Positions 1 to 6,582 of a stretch of 11,454 bases of DNA are shown one piece after another; within the stretch, counting starts at the first letter, position 1, and each line of letters opens with the position of its first letter. This DNA comes from Dehalococcoidales bacterium (GTDB taxonomy: Bacteria; Chloroflexota; Dehalococcoidia; Dehalococcoidales; Fen-1064): positions 1 to 11,454 of the forward strand of contig JAQTPO010000059.1 in assembly GCA_028712845.1 (NCBI GenBank). The letters are read 5' to 3'. The position numbers and the translations under genes were made by a program. The notes beneath the pieces were generated by a model. It did no database searches and was not told the origin of the DNA. It saw nothing but the letters and a program-made list of their open reading frames with translations.

Positions 1-1
1 C

Positions 2-325
2 ACTGAACCTCTTTATGTCACCGGCGGCGCGTCTAAGAGTCCGGAAATAGTGAGAAGAGTGGCGGCTATCTGGAATAAGCCTGTGGTCAGTTTTGAGCAG
101 TCCGGTGCGGCTCTGGGCGCGGCTGTCGCCGGCGCTTATGCCTTTTTGAAAACCATCGGTAAAGAAATTAAGATTGAGGAATTAAACAAAAACCTGCCCA
201 AAAAGAATGTCCCCATCTATCCGATACCGGCAGACGTTCTTGCTTATCATGACAGCGGAGGATATCTTGAGAAGCTCTCTCCAATTGCGGAGAAAGTTTT
301 AAGAGAGCATCCCTTCGGTAGCTGA
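2..325 (+). CDS. FGGY-family carbohydrate kinase, C-terminal fragment
   Basis: This is the last 107 codons of a sugar kinase whose start lies left of the window. The frame is open from base 2 and ends at TGA 323-325. Visible family marks are the nucleotide-binding segment YVTGGASKSPEIVRRVAAIW, followed by a conserved KPV strand and the Gly/Ala-rich helix GAALGAAVAGAYAF. These match the C-terminal ATPase half of xylulokinase/gluconokinase-type FGGY enzymes, which phosphorylate a sugar or polyol with ATP in the cytosol. The tail (YHDSGGYLEKLSPIAEKV) is the usual closing helix. The catalytic Asp and sugar-binding domain are outside the window, so the substrate cannot be named. The gene converges on the leftward genes with only 18 bases between the stops, and I saw no clear hairpin terminator there. 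Confidence 0.85.
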   Translation, partial: TEPLYVTGGASKSPEIVRRVAAIWNKPVVSFEQSGAALGAAVAGAYAFLKTIGKEIKIEELNKNLPKKNVPIYPIPADVLAYHDSGGYLEKLSPIAEKVLREHPFGS

Positions 326-343
326 TTTGAAGACGTATTGTCC

Positions 344-1216
344 CTAAAGTGGCGCCAGGTCTTTTATGATGTGCGCCGAATAAATATGCATAAGAGCCAC
401 CAGTCGCTTTTGAGCATCTTCATACCTGTATTCAGTAGTATAAAACACGGTGCGCTCAGTCTGCCATTTATCATAAATACTGGCTTTCATTATGTATTTG
501 TGATCGATAAACATCGGTTCGTACATCACAAAGTCCGTGCCGGTATCCATCGGTATTCTGAACCTGGGAGAGCGGATGGGATTCGGCTGATTTAAGATGA
601 ACCCTTGATACATCATGTCTCTGATTATTGACGGTAATATTATGGGGCTTCCCCATGGTGAAGCAACGCGAAACCACCAGTTAGTGTTTCCGTCTCTGTC
701 AAGCTCGGTAATGGCTTCGCTCAGAGGAAGATGAGCTTCGAATGGCTCTCGCGATAGTCCTATCTTTATCTCGGGTAATGCATCTGTCCCTACAGTCTGA
801 TGTTTTACCGGGTTTCTTTCCCATGGCGGCACAGGTCTTGTGCCGGGCTTGGCGATAGCTGCCCAACCCGGAGCCGCTTGCTTACCATCTTTGGTTTCGA
901 TATGAAAAGCAATTTTGCGCATATCGGCGGGGTCAGGTTTTGTCTCTTCCCAGACAGCCCTCACTTCGCCTTCGTATGTCGGTGTCTTGTGGCGGACACT
1001 GTAAACTCCACCGTTATACCAGAGATGTCCGAAACTGGCTGATATGCTTTCTAATGCAACACCATCCAGAGTCGTTCCCCCTACGAACCCGCCTTGAAAG
1101 CCATATTTTTTGGCGGCATCATCGTCATGAATCAGTGTTGATGGCATGAAGCCTTTCGCAATTCGATCAGAAGATTCCTCCGGTCTTCGTACTCTAATCC
1201 ACGGTCCGATATTCAT
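344..1216 (-). CDS. Double-hotdog MaoC-like protein (290 aa)
   Basis: A cytosolic protein with two hotdog-type halves, probably acting on an acyl-CoA. In the first half, residues 27-45 (IHDDDAAKKYGF then GGFVGG) resemble the hydratase motif of MaoC enzymes, in which an Asp and a His sit in a NPxH loop and AxxxGF follows. Here His30 is kept, but Pro25 stands where the catalytic Asp is expected. YSVRHKTPTYEGEV resembles the following strand and PxyxGD turn. The second half (about 150-290) has the pattern seen in MaoC/FAS1-type dehydratase domains, ending in a TEYRYED...LVALMHIYSAH strand pair. The start at 1216 has AAGGAG six bases upstream. An ATG at 1234, overlapping the QueH stop as ATGA, would add six residues. 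It is the last gene of the leftward operon. Whether it hydrates an enoyl-CoA or only binds one is open. Confidence 0.6.
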   Translation of the reverse strand: MNIGPWIRVRRPEESSDRIAKGFMPSTLIHDDDAAKKYGFQGGFVGGTTLDGVALESISASFGHLWYNGGVYSVRHKTPTYEGEVRAVWEETKPDPADMRKIAFHIETKDGKQAAPGWAAIAKPGTRPVPPWERNPVKHQTVGTDALPEIKIGLSREPFEAHLPLSEAITELDRDGNTNWWFRVASPWGSPIILPSIIRDMMYQGFILNQPNPIRSPRFRIPMDTGTDFVMYEPMFIDHKYIMKASIYDKWQTERTVFYTTEYRYEDAQKRLVALMHIYSAHIIKDLAPL

Positions 1217-1244
1217 TGCTGTCTCCTTATTCATTTTTTCCTTA
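1214..1244 (-). promoter_or_regulatory. Two competing starts/RBSs at queH-hotdog junction
   Basis: Read on the - strand, AAGGA precedes the ATG at 1234-1232 by about four bases, and that ATG overlaps the queH stop (1233-1231) as ATGA. A second, stronger site, AAGGAG, lies six bases before the ATG at 1216-1214. I preferred the second for the annotated start. The first would couple translation to queH. Confidence 0.6.
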
Positions 1245-1758
1245 TGCTGTAAATACAACCGCAGTAATTTTGACGGTAAATTTGGAACTTCTTGGCGAGT
1301 TCATTCGCACGCTGAAACCCGCCCTGTTTTTTAAAATCTCTTACCAGAAATTTGTCTCTGCCAATCTCTTTACCGATACGGTTGACAATTTCCGCCGATT
1401 TCTGTGGTCCAATCGTCAGCGTAGTGGTGAAAGCATCGAAGCCCATTTTCTGCATATAGTCATAAGTTTCCTTCAATCTCATTCTGAAGCAGACTTCACA
1501 CCTTTTACCGCCCTCCGGTTCTTTTGTTAGTGTGGCGGTATTTTCCAGCCATTCATGGGGATTATAAAGTGAATCTACCAGAGGAAAGCCCATTCCTCCG
1601 GCAATGTTTTCGGCGGCTTTCAGCCTCAACAAATATTCTTCCGAAGGGTGGATATTGGGGTTAAAAAAATAGCCTGTCACCTGGTGCCCTTCGGAGATAA
1701 GCCTTTCCGCCGCGCCCGCCGCGCAGACGCCGCAACAGATATGTAGAATTATTTTCAT
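1231..1758 (-). CDS. queH: Epoxyqueuosine reductase QueH
   Basis: QueH (DUF208 family) reduces epoxyqueuosine to queuosine in the wobble base of GUN-anticodon tRNAs. It is the non-homologous, cobalamin-independent alternative to QueG. The 175-residue length is normal for short family members. Family signatures in order are: LHICCGVC (Cys8, Cys9, Cys12); YFFNPNIHPSEEYLLR (30-45), the family's YFYNPNI-type motif; KRCEVCFRMRL (Cys87, Cys90); FTTTLTIGPQK (110-120); and FKKQGGFQRA followed by YRQNYCGCIYS (Cys166, Cys168). The Cys residues are the expected iron-sulfur and metal ligands. The first cluster reads CCGVC where many members have CCxPC. The ATG at 1758 has only a weak RBS and lies six bases after the stop of the HAD gene, so coupled translation is likely. 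No other queuosine gene is visible nearby. Confidence 0.92.
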   Translation of the reverse strand: MKIILHICCGVCAAGAAERLISEGHQVTGYFFNPNIHPSEEYLLRLKAAENIAGGMGFPLVDSLYNPHEWLENTATLTKEPEGGKRCEVCFRMRLKETYDYMQKMGFDAFTTTLTIGPQKSAEIVNRIGKEIGRDKFLVRDFKKQGGFQRANELAKKFQIYRQNYCGCIYSIRKK

Positions 1759-1764
1759 TCTGTA

Positions 1765-2412
1765 CTACCACGATTTCAATACTTTAGCCACTTCGGTAAA
1801 AGTAGTGAAGGGAATACAGTCGAGTCCGGCGTTCTGACAGTGTTCCAGCAAACTATCAGTCGCAAAAATTTGGTTACAATATTTAGCAGCGGAAAAATCA
1901 GAAGTTCCGTTGCCGATATAAACCACCCGGTAGCCTTTGTCGAGATAATGCTGTGAATATTTGTTCTTAAACTCAGCACTGATTTCTCTCCCGTCCGGTC
2001 CCACATATCTGACTTTGAGTCCATCAGGATGGAAACGGGTTTCGGCGGCGTGATATTCGGTGCCTTCCAAATCGTTATCCCTAAGCATTTTCTCGATGTA
2101 GAAATCCAGACCGTTGCTGACAATTACGAAACTGAAATCCTTTTTCTGACACAACTTCACGAATTCTTTGAAGCCGGGGCGTACCTTAACCCGGTCTTTG
2201 ATATAATCCAGCATCGTTTCCTTACTGGCGGCGACCGTATCGAAAGCGCGCCGATTGAATTCTCCGACGGTGATTTTGCCATCACTGTATTGCTGTAAAA
2301 TAGCCCGCCAATTGCCTTTGGCGAAAGCATCGAGTATCATGAAACTAACGTCTTTTTCCGTAACGGTGCCATCGAAATCACATTGAATCATGATTTTCTG
2401 TTTCTGTTCCAA
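1765..2412 (-). CDS. HAD-family phosphatase, MtnX/phosphoserine-phosphatase-like
   Basis: A 215-residue cytosolic haloacid-dehalogenase phosphohydrolase. Motif I is CDFDGT (Asp12 nucleophile, Asp14 acid/base). Motif II is the Ser of VIVSNG (Ser99). A Lys near 149-151 fits motif III, and motif IV is GNGTSD (167-172, with Asp172). The helical cap between motifs I and II (about 20-80) and the overall order match MtnX (methionine-salvage 2-hydroxy-3-keto-5-methylthiopentenyl-1-phosphate phosphatase) and phosphoserine phosphatase-like enzymes. The substrate cannot be fixed from sequence, and no other methionine-salvage gene is present. The start is TTG at 2412-2410, supported by GAGGT four bases upstream. 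The next ATG (2391) lacks an RBS. It lies 15 bases after the CoA-transferase stop and 6 before queH, inside the same operon. Confidence 0.8.
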   Translation of the reverse strand: MEQKQKIMIQCDFDGTVTEKDVSFMILDAFAKGNWRAILQQYSDGKITVGEFNRRAFDTVAASKETMLDYIKDRVKVRPGFKEFVKLCQKKDFSFVIVSNGLDFYIEKMLRDNDLEGTEYHAAETRFHPDGLKVRYVGPDGREISAEFKNKYSQHYLDKGYRVVYIGNGTSDFSAAKYCNQIFATDSLLEHCQNAGLDCIPFTTFTEVAKVLKSW

Positions 2413-2421
2413 TATTACCTC
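2410..2421 (-). promoter_or_regulatory. RBS and TTG start of the HAD gene
   Basis: On the - strand GAGGT (2421-2417) lies four bases before TTG 2412-2410. The first in-frame ATG, at 2391, is preceded by an A-rich stretch without a Shine-Dalgarno sequence, so the TTG start is favoured. Confidence 0.6.
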
Positions 2422-2427
2422 GGTTGG

Positions 2428-3645
2428 TTATTCGAGCGCTTCTTCTATGATTGCCTCGGCGATTTCCTCATCCGACATTCCCAGAATCTCTTTGCAGATA
2501 TATTCGTTATGCTCACCGAGTAGAGGAGTTCGGCGAACTTCGTAAGCCGCTTTCGATGCCAGGAAAGGGGGACGGGGAGAGCGATATTTGCCTACTTCGG
2601 GGTGCTCCAGTTTCCAGTTGAAATGTCTGAACCTCAACTGTGGGTCATTATCCGCTATATCCAGGTCAAACGCGGTAGCTACCAGTCCGGCGGCTACTCC
2701 AGACGTTTGCATCTTTTGCATCACTTCTTCGGTCAAGTGGTTTACTGTCCAGTCCTCGACCAATTTATCCAGTTCGTCTTCATTTTCTTTTCTTGACATA
2801 AGGGTGACAAACTTCTCGTTTCGTGTCCATTCGGGGTTGCCAATCACTTCGCAGAAACTCTGCCATTCCTTGTCAGTAAAGACAGCAAGTGTGCACCATC
2901 TGTCATTCTCCCGACAGCGATAAACCCCGTGAGGCGCCGCATAATCATGACGGTTTCCATTACGGGAATCTATCCGCTTGTTCACATTATAATCGAGCAG
3001 GAGCGGCTCCACGAACTGCATCGCAAGTTCATATTGAGACATATCGATGTATTGCCCTTTGCCGGTCCTTGCCCTGTAGTCGAGAGATGCCATAATCGCA
3101 AGGAGACCAAAATGAACTGCCACAAAATCGGTGTATGGCCAGATATGTGGCGGCGCACGGTCTGGCCAGCCGACGATATTGTGAAAACCCGAAAGGGCGC
3201 TTAATTGATGTCCGAAACCGGGATGATGAGCATGCGGTCCGGTCTGTCCCTGCATACAGGTACTCATCATAATAATATCCGGGTTAACTTTACGGAGCAC
3301 TTCATAGCCTAAGCCCATTCGTTCCATCGCCCCGCCGGCGAAGTTTTCCACCACAATATCAGCCCAGGCAACCAATTGCTTGTTTATTTCTTTTGCCCTC
3401 GGCTTGGTTAAATTAAGCGCAATGCTTAATTTACTGGTATTGTGGCAATTGAAATCGATAGCGCGGTTCAGTCCGGGAATAGCGTCCTTATAAGGATGGC
3501 GGCGGCGCTCCTCGTCGCCCTTGGTTCTGCCTTCGATTTTTATTACTTCAGCGCCGCAATCACCTAAGGTCTTGGTCATTAAGGGTCCCGTAAAAGCCCA
3601 GGTAAAATCGGCTACTTTAATCCCTTCCAGTAATTTCTGCGGCAT
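2428..3645 (-). CDS. Class III (CaiB/BaiF) CoA-transferase, catalytic Asp present
   Basis: A 405-residue family III CoA-transferase. These cytosolic enzymes move CoA between carboxylic acids through a mixed anhydride/thioester on a conserved Asp, or use the same fold for racemisation. The N-terminal signature LLEGIKVADFTWAFTGPLMTKTLGDCGAEVIKIE is split by the usual Gly-rich CoA-binding turn. NCHNTSKLSIALNL and ADIVVENFAGGAMERMGLGY follow. Asp173 in YTDF lies 17 residues before RARTGKGQYIDMS, the family's catalytic position. The C-terminal linker and return segment end in TPLLGEHN. The ATG at 3645 has GGAGGA nine bases upstream. It follows a second, divergent CoA-transferase by 56 bases, which suggests the two act together or in one pathway. 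The acid substrate and CoA donor are unknown. Confidence 0.92.
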   Translation of the reverse strand: MPQKLLEGIKVADFTWAFTGPLMTKTLGDCGAEVIKIEGRTKGDEERRRHPYKDAIPGLNRAIDFNCHNTSKLSIALNLTKPRAKEINKQLVAWADIVVENFAGGAMERMGLGYEVLRKVNPDIIMMSTCMQGQTGPHAHHPGFGHQLSALSGFHNIVGWPDRAPPHIWPYTDFVAVHFGLLAIMASLDYRARTGKGQYIDMSQYELAMQFVEPLLLDYNVNKRIDSRNGNRHDYAAPHGVYRCRENDRWCTLAVFTDKEWQSFCEVIGNPEWTRNEKFVTLMSRKENEDELDKLVEDWTVNHLTEEVMQKMQTSGVAAGLVATAFDLDIADNDPQLRFRHFNWKLEHPEVGKYRSPRPPFLASKAAYEVRRTPLLGEHNEYICKEILGMSDEEIAEAIIEEALE

Positions 3646-3701
3646 CTATACGATTCCTCCGTTTGTGGTAACAGCTGATGGGAATTGATTGTTCAACATT
3701 C

Positions 3702-4931
3702 TTATATCACTCCGGCTTGCTTTAACTGGGTGAGTGTCTCCCCTGTTATGCCAAACTCCTGCTCATAAATTTCTTTATTGTGCTCGCCGATAAGCGGGGC
3801 GCGCCGATAAATCCTGGCAGGTAACTCGGAAAATTTGGCGAAGGCGCCCGGATATGTAATGCTGGTTCCCAATTCAGGATGTTCTACTTTCACCCAAAAA
3901 TCGCGGAAGGCAAGCTGTTTACTCGCCATAATATCTGCCGCATCATTGACAGGATAAAGCATCACTCTGCGTTTGATAGCGCCTTCAAAAAGCTCGGCTT
4001 TAGTATGGGACATAAGAAATCCCATTGTCGATTCTTCCATCTTATCAATTACTTCCTTGGTAGTCAGCGTAAAGTCAAAGTTCATCCAGTCGAACGTTCT
4101 CAGAAAATCATTGAGTTGCCCTTCTTCGTCCATCCACCTCAGGAATTGTGGACCACTCAAATTAAATAGAGGACCACCGGCATACATCCATACTATACAA
4201 CCGTCTTTGCATGGCCAGACTGCCCTTCTCCGGACGCCTGTTTCCTTCCTGCCCAGTAGCATCATCGAGTTGCGGTCGCCGGGGCAGGAACAACGTGCCA
4301 CACACTCTTGAATAGATATGTCCAGTTGTTGTCCTTGCCCGGTCATCCGCCGGTAATAGAGAGCCATTACGGCGGCAGAAGCGCCCTCTGCAGCGCCCTG
4401 AAGATATGCCTGCGAATGATTGCTTGCGTGGAGCGTAGCGCGGTCATTATCACGCCAGAGATTCATTGCTCCGCCCATACCCCAGAGAACAATATCGGCA
4501 GCCTTGAAATCCTTATGTGGCCCCGCCTGTCCAAAGGGGGTAATGGAAACCATAATAAGGCGTGGGTTTATTTTCTCCAAATCTTTGTAGCCCAGTCCCA
4601 GACTCTCGAGATATCCCGGCGGGAAAGATTCGATGACGAAATCCGCAGTTTTTACCAGACTTGTGAAGAGTTCTTTCCCCTCAGCCTTTTCAATGTCCAG
4701 AGTGATGCCTCTTTTATTCGCATTACGTGCAAACCAGAACAGGCTTTTCTCCGGATGGGGTTCGTCATGGTAAAAGGGTCCGATATTCCTAGAGGGGTCG
4801 CCTCCGGGTGGCTCAATTTTGATGATGTCTGCCCCCAAATCTCCCAGGAGCTTGCCGCATAACAGCCCTTTTTCATCAGTCAGGTCTAATACGCGATATG
4901 GACTCAATAATCCTTGTTGTTTAGTGTTCAT
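3702..4931 (-). CDS. Class III (CaiB/BaiF) CoA-transferase homolog lacking catalytic Asp
   Basis: A 409-residue paralog-like partner of the next gene. Its N-terminus (YRVLDLTDEKGLLCGKLLGDLGADIIKIEPP), NANKRGITLDI, ADFVIESFPPGYLESLGLGY, RRMTGQGQQLDIS and C-terminal APLIGEHN are all class III marks. An ungapped comparison with its neighbour over the segment before TGxGQ puts Tyr176 where Asp173 sits in the other protein, with no Asp close by (NHSQAYLQGAAEG). It may therefore be a structural or regulatory subunit of a heteromeric enzyme, as in two-subunit class III transferases such as benzylsuccinate CoA-transferase BbsEF. Alternatively it uses another residue or is inactive. The ATG at 4931 has TAGGGTG four bases upstream. 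It is the first gene of the leftward operon, with a candidate promoter just ahead. Confidence 0.9.
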   Translation of the reverse strand: MNTKQQGLLSPYRVLDLTDEKGLLCGKLLGDLGADIIKIEPPGGDPSRNIGPFYHDEPHPEKSLFWFARNANKRGITLDIEKAEGKELFTSLVKTADFVIESFPPGYLESLGLGYKDLEKINPRLIMVSITPFGQAGPHKDFKAADIVLWGMGGAMNLWRDNDRATLHASNHSQAYLQGAAEGASAAVMALYYRRMTGQGQQLDISIQECVARCSCPGDRNSMMLLGRKETGVRRRAVWPCKDGCIVWMYAGGPLFNLSGPQFLRWMDEEGQLNDFLRTFDWMNFDFTLTTKEVIDKMEESTMGFLMSHTKAELFEGAIKRRVMLYPVNDAADIMASKQLAFRDFWVKVEHPELGTSITYPGAFAKFSELPARIYRRAPLIGEHNKEIYEQEFGITGETLTQLKQAGVI

Positions 4932-4935
4932 TAAT

Positions 4936-4993
4936 CACCCTAAAATTTTTCACAAAATCAAACTTATTATAACATTTTCTAATTGATGATAAA
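4936..4993 (-). promoter_or_regulatory. Candidate sigma70-type promoter and RBS of CoA-transferase operon
   Basis: Reading leftward, a perfect TATAAT lies at 4971-4966. A weak TTTATC at 4993-4988 sits 16 bases further upstream as a possible -35. Transcription would begin near 4959, giving a leader of about 28 bases with the RBS TAGGGTG at 4942-4936. The region is strongly AT-rich compared with the flanking genes. The -10 is good and the -35 is poor, so an activator may be needed. Confidence 0.45.
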
Positions 4994-5021
4994 TACAGGT
5001 ACTGCTTGCATTATGTATTTA
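4990..5021. repeat. 8-bp inverted repeat in the intergenic gap
   Basis: TAAATACA at 4990-4997 is mirrored by TGTATTTA at 5014-5021 with 16 bases between. It lies ten bases past the DUF58 stop and overlaps the candidate -35 of the CoA-transferase promoter. No run of T follows on either strand, so it is a poor rho-independent terminator. An operator is an alternative, but a chance match in AT-rich DNA is possible. Confidence 0.35.
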
Positions 5022-5031
5022 GAAAGAGTAT

Positions 5032-6582
5032 CTAAATAATCAGTACGGAACTGCCTTTGTTCTCGTGACCGATAGCGCCGAACATAACGGCTTCGGCATC
5101 GTGATTCATTTGAGAAATGACGATGATTGTCGCTCTCTGGTCCCGGTTTTTCTCAAAAGCAATTGCTAAAGACCTGGTTGCCGGATTCGATTGTGCCCGG
5201 TTCTTGAGAACTTTATATTCAATCCGGAGCAATTGAGCAAGCGCGAGCGCTCCCTCGCTTTGACCGGCATTAAGTCTTTTCACATTTGCGCGTAACCTGC
5301 GGATATCAGCCTGCCCGAGGTATTTTACCGGCTTCCCGATTTGCTTGATTTCCTTTATCATTTCCAGAGAGCGAGTTACGAGAAGCCGGGGTTGTAAAGA
5401 GTTCGTCACGATGCGGACATCTTCATGGTCGTATCCTGCAATGGAAGTGGGAATTTGCTCCCCGGCAAGAGAAAGTGCGGCAACAATGGTTTTATAAGCC
5501 TGTTCATCAGCCTCTTCGGCATCGCCGACTGCTAGATTTACGAGCATAATGACCGGCTGTCCGCGAAATTCGGCAAACTCCTTACTAATCAGCTTGTTAT
5601 ACTTGATAGAACGCTTCCAATCGATATTTTTAATGCTATCGCCCGGCTGGTATAGCTGACTCCCGTAATATTCAACGCCGGCGCGTAAGCCATAAAGAGG
5701 TCTTAAACTGCCGACGGTAGATATCAATGGTAGCATTCCAGCCTTAGTTTCTGTAAGATAACGTTTTGCTAACCATTCGGCATACCTTGCACGGGGGATG
5801 ACGTGAAGTGTCATCGATTTTACCTCAAACTTAGTCTGAGTAAGTCCCCAGCGGTCAAATATTATCCCTCTGAGTTCAATAGAAGAAGGACCTGAAAGCG
5901 GCGGAGAAAGGGTGTTTTCTACCTTTACTTCTTTTTTATCCAGGGAAATAATGTCGGGTTTGATGGTAAGCCATTCAACCGGAGATTCAAGAGTTATACT
6001 ACCGCCCAATCTTGTATTATCTGTGAATGTGACGGTGACAGTAGCTTTAGAACCGGCAACCATACGCTGGTGAATCGGATTTCCCGTCAATGGTTTTATC
6101 GGTGTGTTCAGAAATGCAATTACTGTCAGGGTAGCAAGATATGCAAAGGCGATACAAGAGTTCAATAATAAAGCAAGGTTGCTAAAAAGGACTGCAATTA
6201 TAAACATTAACACGGTTATTAAAGGCAGAGCGATGCCGACTCTTGTTAAATAGCGCTGGTATTTTATTTTCTGGTGGGGGATTGAGACAGCTGTTGTTTC
6301 TAAGTCACGGATTAGTAACACCAACACCGGCAGGCTGATGAGAACCGCATAATACGAACCGGTGACCGGTGAAAAGAGAATCGAGAACCCGAAAAACATA
6401 AAAAAGTCTGCAATCAGATTGATTAGCGCACGTAACGGACGCCACCAGAAAAATAGATAAGCGGCCGCCATTAGAGATGGTATGAACGAGAGAGTCGGTG
6501 TGGAAAATATAGCCACAAGGACTAATCCGATAACAACATAGGCTTTTAATAATGGAACTATCCAGCGCAGGATACTCTTCAT
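5032..6582 (-). CDS. Membrane-anchored DUF58 protein, MoxR partner
   Basis: A 516-residue DUF58 protein and the last gene of the MoxR operon. Residues 9-92 form about four hydrophobic segments and 112-157 two more. A beta-rich region follows (about 165-262). The DUF58 signature YYGSQLYQPGDSIKNIDWKR then NKLISKEF is at 306-336. DUF58 proteins are regular partners of MoxR ATPases, and their C-terminal part is related to von Willebrand A domains. Here the strand after the signature reads PVIMLVNLAVGDAEE, without the DxSxS metal site. The ATG at 6582 overlaps the MoxR stop as ATGA and has no clear RBS of its own, so it is probably translated by coupling. The family's molecular role is not firmly established. 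It is thought to act in envelope or complex assembly with the ATPase. Confidence 0.88.
   Translation of the reverse strand: MKSILRWIVPLLKAYVVIGLVLVAIFSTPTLSFIPSLMAAAYLFFWWRPLRALINLIADFFMFFGFSILFSPVTGSYYAVLISLPVLVLLIRDLETTAVSIPHQKIKYQRYLTRVGIALPLITVLMFIIAVLFSNLALLLNSCIAFAYLATLTVIAFLNTPIKPLTGNPIHQRMVAGSKATVTVTFTDNTRLGGSITLESPVEWLTIKPDIISLDKKEVKVENTLSPPLSGPSSIELRGIIFDRWGLTQTKFEVKSMTLHVIPRARYAEWLAKRYLTETKAGMLPLISTVGSLRPLYGLRAGVEYYGSQLYQPGDSIKNIDWKRSIKYNKLISKEFAEFRGQPVIMLVNLAVGDAEEADEQAYKTIVAALSLAGEQIPTSIAGYDHEDVRIVTNSLQPRLLVTRSLEMIKEIKQIGKPVKYLGQADIRRLRANVKRLNAGQSEGALALAQLLRIEYKVLKNRAQSNPATRSLAIAFEKNRDQRATIIVISQMNHDAEAVMFGAIGHENKGSSVLII

Noticed and set aside
326..343. Bidirectional terminator between the kinase and the hotdog gene
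   Set aside because: Only 18 bases separate the stops, and I found no convincing stem-loop there.
1776..2123. A 115-codon - strand frame inside the HAD phosphatase gene
   Set aside because: It is out of frame with the motif-bearing protein and shows no domain. A frameshift is not needed, because the HAD frame is intact.
1765..2412. Firm assignment of the HAD protein as MtnX
   Set aside because: The motifs fit, but phosphoserine-phosphatase-like relatives share them, and no methionine-salvage neighbour is present.
4308..4862. A 184-codon open frame on the + strand opposite the first CoA-transferase
   Set aside because: It lies wholly antisense to a gene with clear family motifs, resembles no family, and lacks a convincing RBS.
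4990..5021. Rho-independent terminator for the MoxR operon
   Set aside because: The stem is AT-only apart from one pair, the loop is 16 bases and no T run follows, so I list it only as an inverted repeat.
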